This document shows positions 15,441 to 23,024 of a stretch of 64,000 nucleotides of DNA, piece after piece. The stretch is taken from NCBI GenBank assembly GCA_017525245.1, contig JAFXTE010000019.1:1-64000 (forward strand). Reading direction: 5' to 3'. Below the pieces are notes generated by a model. The model saw only the letters and a list, made by a program, of their open reading frames with translations. It was not told where the DNA came from and made no database searches. Numbering within the stretch: the stretch's first letter is position 1; each line of letters opens with the position of its first letter. This stretch comes from Bacteroidales bacterium (GTDB taxonomy: Bacteria > Bacteroidota > Bacteroidia > Bacteroidales > WCHB1-69). A program made the translations under genes and the position numbers.

Positions 15441-16046
15441 ATGGAGGAACTGAAACGAATCAAGCTCTTTGCAAAATGCGGCGACGAGGCCTTGGAATGG
15501 CTGTTGAACCAGCCTTGCCGCCGGCAGGAATACCCGGCCGGAAGGCGCATGTTCAACCCCGGCGACCCATGTCGGGCGTTGATGGTGCTTGTGGAGGGTC
15601 AGGCCGAATCGCGGATGATGGGCGAGGAGGGGCGCGAACTGCTTGTTGACCGCCTGAAAGCCCCGATGCTGCTGGCACCGGTGTTCCTTTTCGCTACCCC
15701 CAACATCATTCCCGTTGAAGTTACCGCAGTTACGGACTGCGTCGTGTGGCACATCAACCGCGAAGCTTTCTTCGAGTTCATGCAGCAAGAGCCGACCGTT
15801 CTCCGTGCCTTCTTGGAAGAGCTTTCCGCAAAAGGTCATTTCCTGAGCGGCAAGATGCGCTCTTTTGCGGTAAAGGGACTGAAAAACCGTGTCGTCGAAT
15901 ATCTTGAGACGAATGGCAGCATCACCTCTGTGGCCGATGTCGCCCAGCAATTAGGCGCCACAAGGCCCTCGCTCAGCCGCGTGCTTTCTGACATGATGGA
16001 CGAAGGGCTTGTGGTTAAGGATGGGAAGGGATACAGGAAGGCTTAG
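15441..16046 (+). CDS. Crp/Fnr-family transcriptional regulator (HcpR-like)
   Basis: 201 residues from the ATG at 15441 (MEELKRIKLFAKCGDEALEW); an ATG two codons earlier is possible. Residues ~8-115 form the cyclic-nucleotide-binding-type barrel (YPAGRRMFNPGDPCRALMVL), followed by a dimer helix and a winged helix-turn-helix (SITSVADVAQQLGATRPSLS, RVLSDM). No Fnr-type N-terminal cysteine cluster is present. In Bacteroidetes a divergently transcribed Crp-family regulator (HcpR) controls hcp in response to nitrosative stress, and this arrangement and the shared palindrome fit that role. The assignment to HcpR comes from context. Confidence 0.8.
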   Translation: MEELKRIKLFAKCGDEALEWLLNQPCRRQEYPAGRRMFNPGDPCRALMVLVEGQAESRMMGEEGRELLVDRLKAPMLLAPVFLFATPNIIPVEVTAVTDCVVWHINREAFFEFMQQEPTVLRAFLEELSAKGHFLSGKMRSFAVKGLKNRVVEYLETNGSITSVADVAQQLGATRPSLSRVLSDMMDEGLVVKDGKGYRKA

Positions 16047-16200
16047 GGAATAAACGCAGCTGTCACATCTCCGCCGTGAACGACTGCTCGCAGGTTTGCG
16101 GGTGGTTGAGACCAGGGAGGATATCGAACATAACATCACCTCAAAGGCACGAAAATCCTTGCAGCACTCATTATCAGTGTAATACCAAATTATTTGTGTT

Positions 16201-16250
16201 TGAAAGATTAATTTATGAATGCCATAATCATCGGAATACTGCTGCCGCTG
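16201..16250 (+). pseudogene. ZIP gene 5' remnant
   Basis: TGAAAGATTA, then ATGAATGCCATAATCATCGG and the next codons reproduce the ribosome-binding region and first 12 codons of the ZIP transporter (MNAIIIGILLPL). At 16251 the sequence jumps into the 3' end of the efflux permease. The same junction (TGCCGCTGTATTTCC) is kept near 12624. Confidence 0.85.
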
Positions 16251-16263
16251 TATTTCCGCCTTC

Positions 16264-17505
16264 TTATTTCACCCCTTTGAACTCGAAGCCCGCCTGCTCC
16301 ACGGCCTTGCGGACATCGTTCTCGCTTGCGGTGCCCGTGACCACAAGCGTGTTGGCGGCCGGGGTGGCCTCGCAGGTCTCAACGCCTTTCAGCTTGCCCA
16401 CCGACTGCTCGACGGCGGCCTTGCAGTGGTTGCAGTGCATGCCCTCGACGGCGTAAACCACCGTCCCGGCTTCGGTTTCCTGTTTCTTGAATTTGTCAAA
16501 GAATTTCATACCCAGTGCAATTATGATGAATAAAACTAATAATGACGAACATACAATTTTGAACACGCTGGGCGCGGCGGCCTCGGTGTGACAACAAGCA
16601 CCGTGCATTCCGCAACTTTCGGACATGCCGACGACATTGATGCCGAAAGCGTTGATCAACAACCCGAACAGAATGGAAAAGCCCACGATGGTGAGCAGAT
16701 AGATCCACGTGAAACGGCTGCCCATCGACTTTTTCACCACGAGGATGGAGGCGATGTTGACTGCCGGACCGGCCATCAGCATCACCAAGGCGGCGCCGGG
16801 CGAGAGGCCTTTCATCATCAGGGCCGCAGCCACGGGGATGCTGCCGGTGGAGCAGATGTACATCGGCACCGCCACCACCAAGATGACCAGCATCTGCAAC
16901 AGCGGCTGGCTCCCGAAGGAGAGGAAAAACTCGTCGGGCACGGCCACATTGATGAGGGCGGCCACCAACAACCCGATGACCAATCTCAGCCCGATGTCTT
17001 GAATCATGTCGAAGTAGGCGTACTTGAGCACGCGCCACAGCCGATTGCCGCCTTCCACCTGACAAGATGCATCAGCAACATATTCTCCCTCGTCGGCTTT
17101 CACGAAACGGTTCACCAGAAAGCCGCCACAGATGCCGGTGACCAGTGCGGCCACGGGGCGCACGATGGCGAAACCCAGCCCCATCAACGAGAAGGTGGCC
17201 AAGATGGAGTCGATGCCCGTCTGCGGCGTGGCAATGAGGAACGAGGCCACCGCCCCTTTCGAGGCACCTTCGTTCTTGAGCCCGACGGCCGTGGGGATAA
17301 CCCCGCACGAGCAGAGCGGCAACGGGATGCCCAGCAATGCCGCCCACAGCACGGAAAGCTTGTTGTCGCGGGACAGATACTTGGCATAGAACCGCTTCGG
17401 CACGAACACATGCAGGACTCCAGCGATAAGGAATCCCAGCAGCAGATAGGGGCTCATGGCGTTGAGCACAGACAGAAACGCATTGCAAAATTCTCCCGCA
17501 GTCAT
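16264..17505 (-). CDS. SO_0444-family Cu/Zn efflux permease with C-terminal HMA domain
   Basis: 413 residues. About nine membrane helices of the ArsP/DUF318-type permease carry the metal-related CSCG motif at 65-68 (PLPLCSCGVIPTA) and a mirrored AGPAVNIASILVV segment. After a cysteine/histidine-containing loop (GMHGACCHTEAAA, about 300) and a final helix, the last ~65 residues form an HMA domain with GMHCNHC at 355-361. Proteins of this build are annotated as copper/zinc exporters. The 102-aa gene at 12646-12954 is an internally deleted copy of it, and a third fragment lies at 11879-11937. Confidence 0.85.
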   Translation of the reverse strand: MTAGEFCNAFLSVLNAMSPYLLLGFLIAGVLHVFVPKRFYAKYLSRDNKLSVLWAALLGIPLPLCSCGVIPTAVGLKNEGASKGAVASFLIATPQTGIDSILATFSLMGLGFAIVRPVAALVTGICGGFLVNRFVKADEGEYVADASCQVEGGNRLWRVLKYAYFDMIQDIGLRLVIGLLVAALINVAVPDEFFLSFGSQPLLQMLVILVVAVPMYICSTGSIPVAAALMMKGLSPGAALVMLMAGPAVNIASILVVKKSMGSRFTWIYLLTIVGFSILFGLLINAFGINVVGMSESCGMHGACCHTEAAAPSVFKIVCSSLLVLFIIIALGMKFFDKFKKQETEAGTVVYAVEGMHCNHCKAAVEQSVGKLKGVETCEATPAANTLVVTGTASENDVRKAVEQAGFEFKGVK

Positions 17506-17553
17506 TTTATTGTCAAAGGGTTAGACAAATTTATACCAATTCTTGTTTTGTGG

Positions 17554-17561
17554 CAAAGATA
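17554..17561 (-). promoter_or_regulatory. -7 box for the efflux permease
   Basis: TATCTTTG on the minus strand, 48 bases before the start at 17505. Confidence 0.5.
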
Positions 17562-17591
17562 CTTATTTTTCTGAAGTGACAAAGTCCAAAA

Positions 17592-19199
17592 TCAGGCATT
17601 TGAAGATCGACTCTTCACTCCCATCCGCGCCAGCATCTTGATGCCATACACCGGCCAGTAGGGCACCTTTTCGATGCCCGTGCGCACCCGTGGGATGTCC
17701 AACAGCAGGAACGCCGTCGTCATGAAGCCCGCCGCCCATATAATCTGCCCGAAAATCTGCTTCAGCGTCACCGACATCATCGAATGGAGGTAGTAGCCGT
17801 TCATGAACCCGTTCATGTCGAACTGCTGCATATCCACGCCCGTCAACGTCAGGTACGAGCCGTATCGCGACATGTTGTCGGCCATAAAATGCTGGAACAG
17901 CGAGGTGTAGAGTCCGTAGCCCGAAGCACCGGCGAGGTACATGTGGATGACATTGAAGATGAACAGTGCCATAAAGAAGTGTTCCAGCTCGTGCACCGAC
18001 TCGTGGAGCGACCACATCAGCGACACCGCCAGTACCGCGTAGGCGCACCCCCGGAACACCAACGCCCAGCGGTAGGCCGTAATGGGCACGTTGAGGTCCA
18101 TCAGGAAGTACATCCGTATCGCATATACCGTGATGCAGGCGAAACCGATGGCAAAAAGTTTCCACACTTTCCACTTCCTGTGCCCGAGCCAGAAAAGCGT
18201 GATGACGACGCCGGCATACACGCCCGGCAATGACCACAGGCACAGCCCCGTCTTGGTGTGCTCCTCCAATCCGCGCACCTCGCTCCAGTAAATCTCCTCC
18301 AACGTGTGCTCCGCGCCGAGCAGCAATTCCGCCACCACGGTGACTAACAAGATGGCCACCACGTTCTTATAACGGAAGATCTCCAACGAGATGTACGGTT
18401 TCTCGACCGTCTTGAGGCGATAGAGGATGAACGCCAGCAGGATGAGCGCGAGGGCGACAATCCAGCGCAGGCGGGGTGACCGGAGCCACATCAGGTAGTC
18501 GCCATAGACGAGGAAGTAGCTGACCATCAGCATCAACACGCTCAGCAGCAGCCCGGTGGTGATGTCGATGCCCTTGAGCGGCATCCGCTGCGGCATCGGA
18601 CAGAAGGGCTTGCAGAGAGTGAGCTGCACGAGGATGACAAAGCACATCGTGCCGATGGTGAGCACGTGCATCATCTGCCACGGGAGGTGGAAGGCGACCA
18701 CGGAGGCCACCCACGCGCTGCCCGTGATGGCGGTGAGCAGGACGATGTGCAGCACGGGGAAGAAGACCCCGAAGTCGCGCGGTGGCGTGATCCACAGCTG
18801 GATGTTGCTCATACACTCGAAGGTGCCTTGTATCTTCGCGATGCCCGCGATGAAACAGACGGGCAGGAGAATGGCCATATTGGTGGTGCTCATCGTGATG
18901 AAATTGCAGATTCCGATTACCGCCGCCGCGCCGCAGAGCAGCTGCTGGTTGGTGAAGCGGAACTTCATCCGGAAGAGCATCGGGAACCAGACCGCCATAC
19001 CCGCCAAGCCGGTGTAGAGCAGCATTAGCAGGTCCTCGATCATCAGGTTGGTGGTGCCGCGCACGGCCTCCAATGCACCGAGATAGACCCCGCCGGAGAA
19101 CTGGATGCACATCACCTGCGCGAGGTAAATCCACGGTTGGATGCGTCGCGGCACGAACGCCCGGAACATGGGCATCATAAAAGGATGGTTGGTCTGCAT
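17592..19199 (-). CDS. EmrB-like 14-helix transporter (MFS, DHA2 type)
   Basis: 535 residues with about 14 hydrophobic helices, the build of the DHA2 drug:H+ antiporters that work with a membrane-fusion protein. The N-terminal motif RRIQPWIYLAQVMCIQFSGG and the long loops between later helices are as in Bacteroidetes EmrB-like proteins, which lack some classical MFS motifs. It starts 4 bases after the stop of the EmrA-like gene and is surely co-transcribed with it. The pair would move toxic compounds from the inner membrane across the envelope, and an outer-membrane TolC-like partner is not in the window. Confidence 0.8.
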   Translation of the reverse strand: MQTNHPFMMPMFRAFVPRRIQPWIYLAQVMCIQFSGGVYLGALEAVRGTTNLMIEDLLMLLYTGLAGMAVWFPMLFRMKFRFTNQQLLCGAAAVIGICNFITMSTTNMAILLPVCFIAGIAKIQGTFECMSNIQLWITPPRDFGVFFPVLHIVLLTAITGSAWVASVVAFHLPWQMMHVLTIGTMCFVILVQLTLCKPFCPMPQRMPLKGIDITTGLLLSVLMLMVSYFLVYGDYLMWLRSPRLRWIVALALILLAFILYRLKTVEKPYISLEIFRYKNVVAILLVTVVAELLLGAEHTLEEIYWSEVRGLEEHTKTGLCLWSLPGVYAGVVITLFWLGHRKWKVWKLFAIGFACITVYAIRMYFLMDLNVPITAYRWALVFRGCAYAVLAVSLMWSLHESVHELEHFFMALFIFNVIHMYLAGASGYGLYTSLFQHFMADNMSRYGSYLTLTGVDMQQFDMNGFMNGYYLHSMMSVTLKQIFGQIIWAAGFMTTAFLLLDIPRVRTGIEKVPYWPVYGIKMLARMGVKSRSSNA

Positions 19200-19203
19200 A
19201 ACG

Positions 19204-20238
19204 TTAGTATTTCACCTCGCACTCCACACTGTAGCCCGCCTTGAGCTTTTTCAGATCCTCCGCGCTGTTCTCATCGAGGGCGATGCGGACAGTGAGCCGT
19301 TGCTCCACCTTGACGAAGTTGCCGGTGGCGTTATCGACGGGCAGCAGCGAAAAAGCGCTGCCGGTGGCGTCGGAAAGACGCTCCACGCGACCTTTGTACT
19401 GGTGGTCGGGAATGGCATCCACCACGATGTTGACCTCCGCACCGTCCTTGATATGAGGCAGTTGGCTTTCGCGGTAGTTGGCCTCCACCCATTTCTGGTT
19501 CTCATCGACGATGCTGACGAGCGTCTGCCCCGGGTTGACCAGCTCGCCGACGTTGATGTCGCGCGCGCCGACCACACCCGAGTGGGTGGCGATGATGTAG
19601 CAGTATGACAGGTTGAGCTCGGCCAGCTCGACGGCCGCCTGCGCCAACTTCACCGCTGCTTCGGAGGCGGAACGACCGTAGCCTTGTTCGTCGGCCACAT
19701 TCTGCTGCATATCGATGGTGTGACAGATCTGCTCGTAGCGGGCTTTAGCGGCGAGGTAGGCGGTGTGGTTCTGGTCGTACTGGTGCTGCGAAACCCCGCC
19801 GGTGTGCAGCAACTGTTCGTAGCGGTGGTCGTCGCGCTGGAGGTTCTCCATATTCACACGGGCCTCCTCACGCAGCGACTGTGTGGCGTTGATGTTGCTG
19901 GCGGCGCTGAGCACGGACGAGCCCGCCTGTTTGCTCTGCTGTTCGGCACGGGCGAGGTCGCTACGGGCTTGCGCGAGACGGAGTTTGTACTCGCTGTCCT
20001 CCAAGATGACGAGCGTGTCGCCCTCGTTCACGTGCTGGTACGCCTCGAAGCGGATTTCGCGGATGAATCCCTGCACGCGGGTGTTCTGCGGGGCGATGTA
20101 CTGGCACACGCGGGCGTTGTCGGTGTATTCCACGTGCCCGAAATGGGTGAATTGAAGCACCACGTAAACGATTCCCGCTATCAAAAGCAGGATGATCACA
20201 GCATTGTAGATGTAGGAACGGAGTTTTGTCTTTTCCAT
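19204..20238 (-). CDS. EmrA-like HlyD-family membrane-fusion protein
   Basis: 344 residues: one N-terminal membrane helix (NAVIILLLIAGIVYVVLQF), then a lipoyl-like half (RVQGFIREIRFEAYQHVNEG), a coiled-coil hairpin at about 85-200 rich in A/Q/E heptads, and the second lipoyl-like half and beta-barrel (THSGVVGARDINVGELVNPG, then QTLVSIVD). This is the classical adapter that links an inner-membrane pump to an outer-membrane channel. It is the first gene of a two-gene unit with the 14-helix transporter. Confidence 0.9.
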   Translation of the reverse strand: MEKTKLRSYIYNAVIILLLIAGIVYVVLQFTHFGHVEYTDNARVCQYIAPQNTRVQGFIREIRFEAYQHVNEGDTLVILEDSEYKLRLAQARSDLARAEQQSKQAGSSVLSAASNINATQSLREEARVNMENLQRDDHRYEQLLHTGGVSQHQYDQNHTAYLAAKARYEQICHTIDMQQNVADEQGYGRSASEAAVKLAQAAVELAELNLSYCYIIATHSGVVGARDINVGELVNPGQTLVSIVDENQKWVEANYRESQLPHIKDGAEVNIVVDAIPDHQYKGRVERLSDATGSAFSLLPVDNATGNFVKVEQRLTVRIALDENSAEDLKKLKAGYSVECEVKY

Positions 20239-20319
20239 AAAGCAGTCCTATAATTTGTTAATAATCAGTGGAATATTATAGGGCTACCCCTCGCCTTTAC
20301 CAAGGCTCAAAAACGGCGG

Positions 20320-20327
20320 CAAAAGTA
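20320..20327 (-). promoter_or_regulatory. -7 box for the EmrA/EmrB-like unit
   Basis: TACTTTTG on the minus strand, 81 bases before the EmrA-like start. Confidence 0.5.
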
Positions 20328-20366
20328 CGATTTTTTTCGTTTTGAACGTCCAACGCAGTCGGCGAC

Positions 20367-21707
20367 TTATACTTCTGTGAGCAGAAATCCCATATAGAAA
20401 GGGAGAGTGAGCAGCTGCCCATCACGTCCAATGTTATAATCGCCCAACTTGATAGCATCCGTGACGTGATAAACTTCCGGATGCTTCAATATGGTTTTGG
20501 TGCTTTTCACATTGCCCGACGACGCTTTCACTTCCAGCAATGTGCATTTTCCTTTATACCGGATGACAAAATCCACTTCCAACCCCGAATCTTTATGAAA
20601 ATAGTAGAGTTTTCTGCCCATTTTGGACAATATGTCTGCCATAAGATTCTCATAGATGGCCCCTTTGTAACCCAACAAGTTCCCTTTCAGCACATCTGCT
20701 TGGGTTCCATATTCCAGCATGGACAAAAACAGACCAGTGTCCTGCATATACACCTTAAAGACATCCTCCTTGGCGTTTCCGTCCAAGGGAAGTTCTGTAA
20801 CAGACAGATTATAACAGCGTTTTGCAATTCCGGCATCCTCAATCCATTGCAAACTTTCATAGTATTGGGCTGCCCGACCACCCTTCTTTATCACAGAATA
20901 TTGAAATTTCTTGTTTTCCTTGCTCAGTTGTTTGGGGATGGATTCGAAACATTCCCGAATACGGTTTTTGAAAGAATCATCCGCATACTTGACCATATCA
21001 TCCTTATATTCGTCAATAATACCGCGTTGAACATCAACCACTTGTGATATGTCGTGCGTGGAAATGAACGTGTTTACCGCCTCGGGCATTCCTCCCACGA
21101 CCGCATATTGCCTGAGTAGATCGATCATTCTTTTATGTATGGCCGCTGTCACTGGTGTTTCTGTTTCAAAATGCTTTTTCAACAAGGCGATAATTTCTTC
21201 ATTTATCCCGTTTGCCCATAAAAATTCTTCAAAATCAAGAGGAAACATCTCCACGATGGTCTCATAACCGACAGGAACAGACGAACCCTTGTCCTTCTCT
21301 TTCCTCTTGTTTTTGCTCCCATAACCTTTAACTCCCAATAACGACCCTGTACAAATGACATCATAGCGGCCGTCCATTTTGAAATATTTCAATGAAGTCC
21401 TCGCTTCCGGACAATCCTGAAGTTCATCAAAAATCAGGCAAGTCTCGTTAGGGATAAACTTCGCATTTTCAATTATGGCAGACAAGTTCATAATGATGGT
21501 GTCCACTGTTTTGGCACCATAAAAGGCCTCCTTGAAATCAGGATTCTCCACAAAATCCACATATACAAAATGGTTGTAGTGCGTCTTCACGAACTGTTGA
21601 ACGGAGTATGTTTTACCACATTGCCTTACACCTTTGATTACCAAAGGTTTATGATTGCTATTCCTTTTCCATTCTTTCAAATAGGATTCAATCTTTCTTC
21701 TTAACAT
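20367..21707 (-). CDS. AAA+ ATPase with DUF4143 domain (second subfamily)
   Basis: 446 residues. Walker A is GVRQCGKT (26-33), Walker B CLIFDELQD, followed by a sensor segment CTGSLLGVKGYGS. The middle has LRQYAVVGGMPEAVNTFIST, a hallmark of the longer DUF4143 ATPases, and the end has LEVDFVIRYKGKCTLLEVKA, the PD-(D/E)XK-like pattern (E, D, ExK). It is more distant from copies 1 and 2 than they are from each other. Function is unknown. The start codon overlaps the first unit of a 33-base triple repeat that also contains the promoter. Confidence 0.9.
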   Translation of the reverse strand: MLRRKIESYLKEWKRNSNHKPLVIKGVRQCGKTYSVQQFVKTHYNHFVYVDFVENPDFKEAFYGAKTVDTIIMNLSAIIENAKFIPNETCLIFDELQDCPEARTSLKYFKMDGRYDVICTGSLLGVKGYGSKNKRKEKDKGSSVPVGYETIVEMFPLDFEEFLWANGINEEIIALLKKHFETETPVTAAIHKRMIDLLRQYAVVGGMPEAVNTFISTHDISQVVDVQRGIIDEYKDDMVKYADDSFKNRIRECFESIPKQLSKENKKFQYSVIKKGGRAAQYYESLQWIEDAGIAKRCYNLSVTELPLDGNAKEDVFKVYMQDTGLFLSMLEYGTQADVLKGNLLGYKGAIYENLMADILSKMGRKLYYFHKDSGLEVDFVIRYKGKCTLLEVKASSGNVKSTKTILKHPEVYHVTDAIKLGDYNIGRDGQLLTLPFYMGFLLTEV

Positions 21708-21708
21708 G

Positions 21709-21807
21709 ACATTTTTTCAAATGAGTTTTGACGGCAAAGATACACTTTTTCAAGGGAGTTTTTATTGATATAGCACACTTTTTCAAGGGAGATTTTGTAT
21801 ATATTTG
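21709..21807 (-). repeat. Three 33-base direct repeats before the ATPase gene
   Basis: ACACTTTTTCAAGGGAG occurs at 21742 and 21775, and a diverged form (ACATTTTTTCAAATGAG) at 21709, each spaced by exactly 33 bases. The promoter box lies at the end of the first unit. Confidence 0.75.
21735..21742 (-). promoter_or_regulatory. -7 box for the third ATPase gene
   Basis: TATCTTTG on the minus strand, 27 bases before the start at 21707. Confidence 0.5.
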
Positions 21808-21840
21808 AGAATACGAATGTTATGAATCAAAAAAAGTATT

Positions 21841-21888
21841 CAGCCGCCATCTTTCCATTGGCGACAACTTCCACCCAATGTCCCCGTT
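21841..21888 (-). pseudogene. SDR 3' remnant 2
   Basis: The last ~10 codons of the SDR gene with its downstream flank (CAGCC.CCATC, TTCCATTGGCGACAAC, TGTCCCCGT), ending at a different point from the remnant at 10607-10680. Confidence 0.75.
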
Positions 21889-22014
21889 AAAAACACTCTT
21901 CCGTGGCAAATTCGTACTGCGAAATGAATATCTGCTTGAAAGCGTGCAGGTTGTTTTGTTCCGCATCGGTGCAAAAATAGTGTTTTTCCGTGAATTATCG
22001 GCCCAGCCCGCACC

Positions 22015-22105
22015 GATAATCCCTGTTTTTCGCAATGATTTGAGCAGATTCTTAGCGTGAATTCTTCATCCGCGCCAGTGTCTCCACCAGTTGGGGTTCG
22101 AGCAA
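22015..22105. repeat. Duplicated block with ATAATCCCTGTTTTTCGC, copy 2
   Basis: Matches 10681-10785. Together with the region just before it, which has a minus-strand TATTTTTG box at 21972, it looks like a copied gene border. Confidence 0.55.
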
Positions 22106-22165
22106 GAAAAGGCAGAAGAATTTCGTATTATCTAAAACAACAACGGCACGTTTGAAAGAAATGCT

Positions 22166-22173
22166 TATTTTTG
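22166..22173 (+). promoter_or_regulatory. -7 box for the gene at 22193
   Basis: TATTTTTG, 19 bases before the ATG. Confidence 0.5.
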
Positions 22174-22192
22174 CGGACTGAAAAACAGGAAG

Positions 22193-22720
22193 ATGGAAGA
22201 AGTCCAGCCCAGACAATATCCCCGTTATGTTCGGACTATCCGCCGAAGCAAACGCAAATTATCCATAGTGTCAAGATGGTATCTCCGTCTTGCCATTATT
22301 ACTTTCATCATTCTTGTAGGCCTTTTTTTGGTCTCTTTGTTTGATAAGGGCTCAATGCTTTCTCTTTTTAAAAGGCCGTTCGCTTATCTCATATCTTTGG
22401 GCATTGCCTTGTACTATTCCCTCATCAACAAGGGGAGCTTAGTGGAATCTGTAAGTGTTGATTATTTGAGACGGGAAATCAGAGTCGTACATTCCACGCT
22501 TTTGAATCGTCAGCATAAAGTGGTGGTTCCATTCGAAGGGATGAGTTGGTCTGTGCTTCCAGGCGGATACAGTCTCGACAGACTTCGGATTTTCCCCAAG
22601 CAAGGAAACCGAATAGTGATTTGTGAGGGTGGGCTCGGATGGACGGGAGAGGATGTCGATCGATTGGAATCTGCTTTGTCAAGGATAGTGGAGCGGGAGC
22701 ATTGGCTTTTGAAGATGTAG
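22193..22720 (+). CDS. Two-helix membrane protein, unknown function
   Basis: 175 residues. A basic N-terminus of ~35 residues precedes two membrane helices (about 38-58 and 66-86: LRLAIITFIILVGLFLVSLF and FAYLISLGIALYYSLI). The remaining ~85 residues are a soluble beta-rich part (SVDYLRREIRVVHSTLLNRQ ... VVPFEGMSWSVLPGGYSL), which resembles the small PH-like domains found after two-helix modules in bacteria. There is no recognisable partner next to it. Function is unknown. Confidence 0.7.
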   Translation: MEEVQPRQYPRYVRTIRRSKRKLSIVSRWYLRLAIITFIILVGLFLVSLFDKGSMLSLFKRPFAYLISLGIALYYSLINKGSLVESVSVDYLRREIRVVHSTLLNRQHKVVVPFEGMSWSVLPGGYSLDRLRIFPKQGNRIVICEGGLGWTGEDVDRLESALSRIVEREHWLLKM

Positions 22721-22862
22721 AAACAAGTCTTTTGACCCTACTATTCCGTAATGTTGCCGCCAGACCAGGTCTGATTCATAGTGATTGTTTCCGAGTAATA
22801 ATCTATGGAAGAAAGCAAATCCCCATTCCAAACTTCCTGTACGTTTTTACGTTGCAAAAATG
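22721..22862. other. Intergenic, possible antisense gene remnant
   Basis: Between the membrane-protein gene and the repeat block. On the minus strand a stop-free stretch of about 40 codons ending in MNQTWSGGNITE resembles the end of a secreted protein but has no start. I do not assign it. Confidence 0.3.
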
Positions 22863-22964
22863 CGCATTATCTAATACTTATGGCTTCTCTGCGTTGAAAT
22901 ATTATAATTATAATTGTATCGGCTGCAGCGTGCGTTTGCGTGAAACAATGAAAGCAAGATATAA
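22863..22964. repeat. Duplicated intergenic block, copy 2
   Basis: Matches 5207-5303; the copies differ by a few bases and a short AT insertion (AATTATAATTATAATTG). Confidence 0.75.
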
Positions 22965-22981
22965 GGCAAAAATCATCTATC

Positions 22982-23019
22982 GGAAATCCGCGCAGATCCG
23001 CGCGATCCGTTGAGATTCC
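22982..23019. repeat. AAATCCGCGCAG-type repeat, copy 3
   Basis: AAATCCGCGCAGATCCGCGC then GATCCGTTGAGATTCC, ending just before the stop codon of the EamA gene. Confidence 0.65.
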
Positions 23020-23024
23020 TCGCT

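Noticed and set aside
21709..21807. CRISPR array at the 33-base repeats
   Set aside because: Three units with 17-base words and 16-base gaps that are partly similar; no cas genes nearby.
22090..22110. tRNA-like T-arm word GGTTCGAGC
   Set aside because: No acceptor, D or anticodon stem could be built around it.
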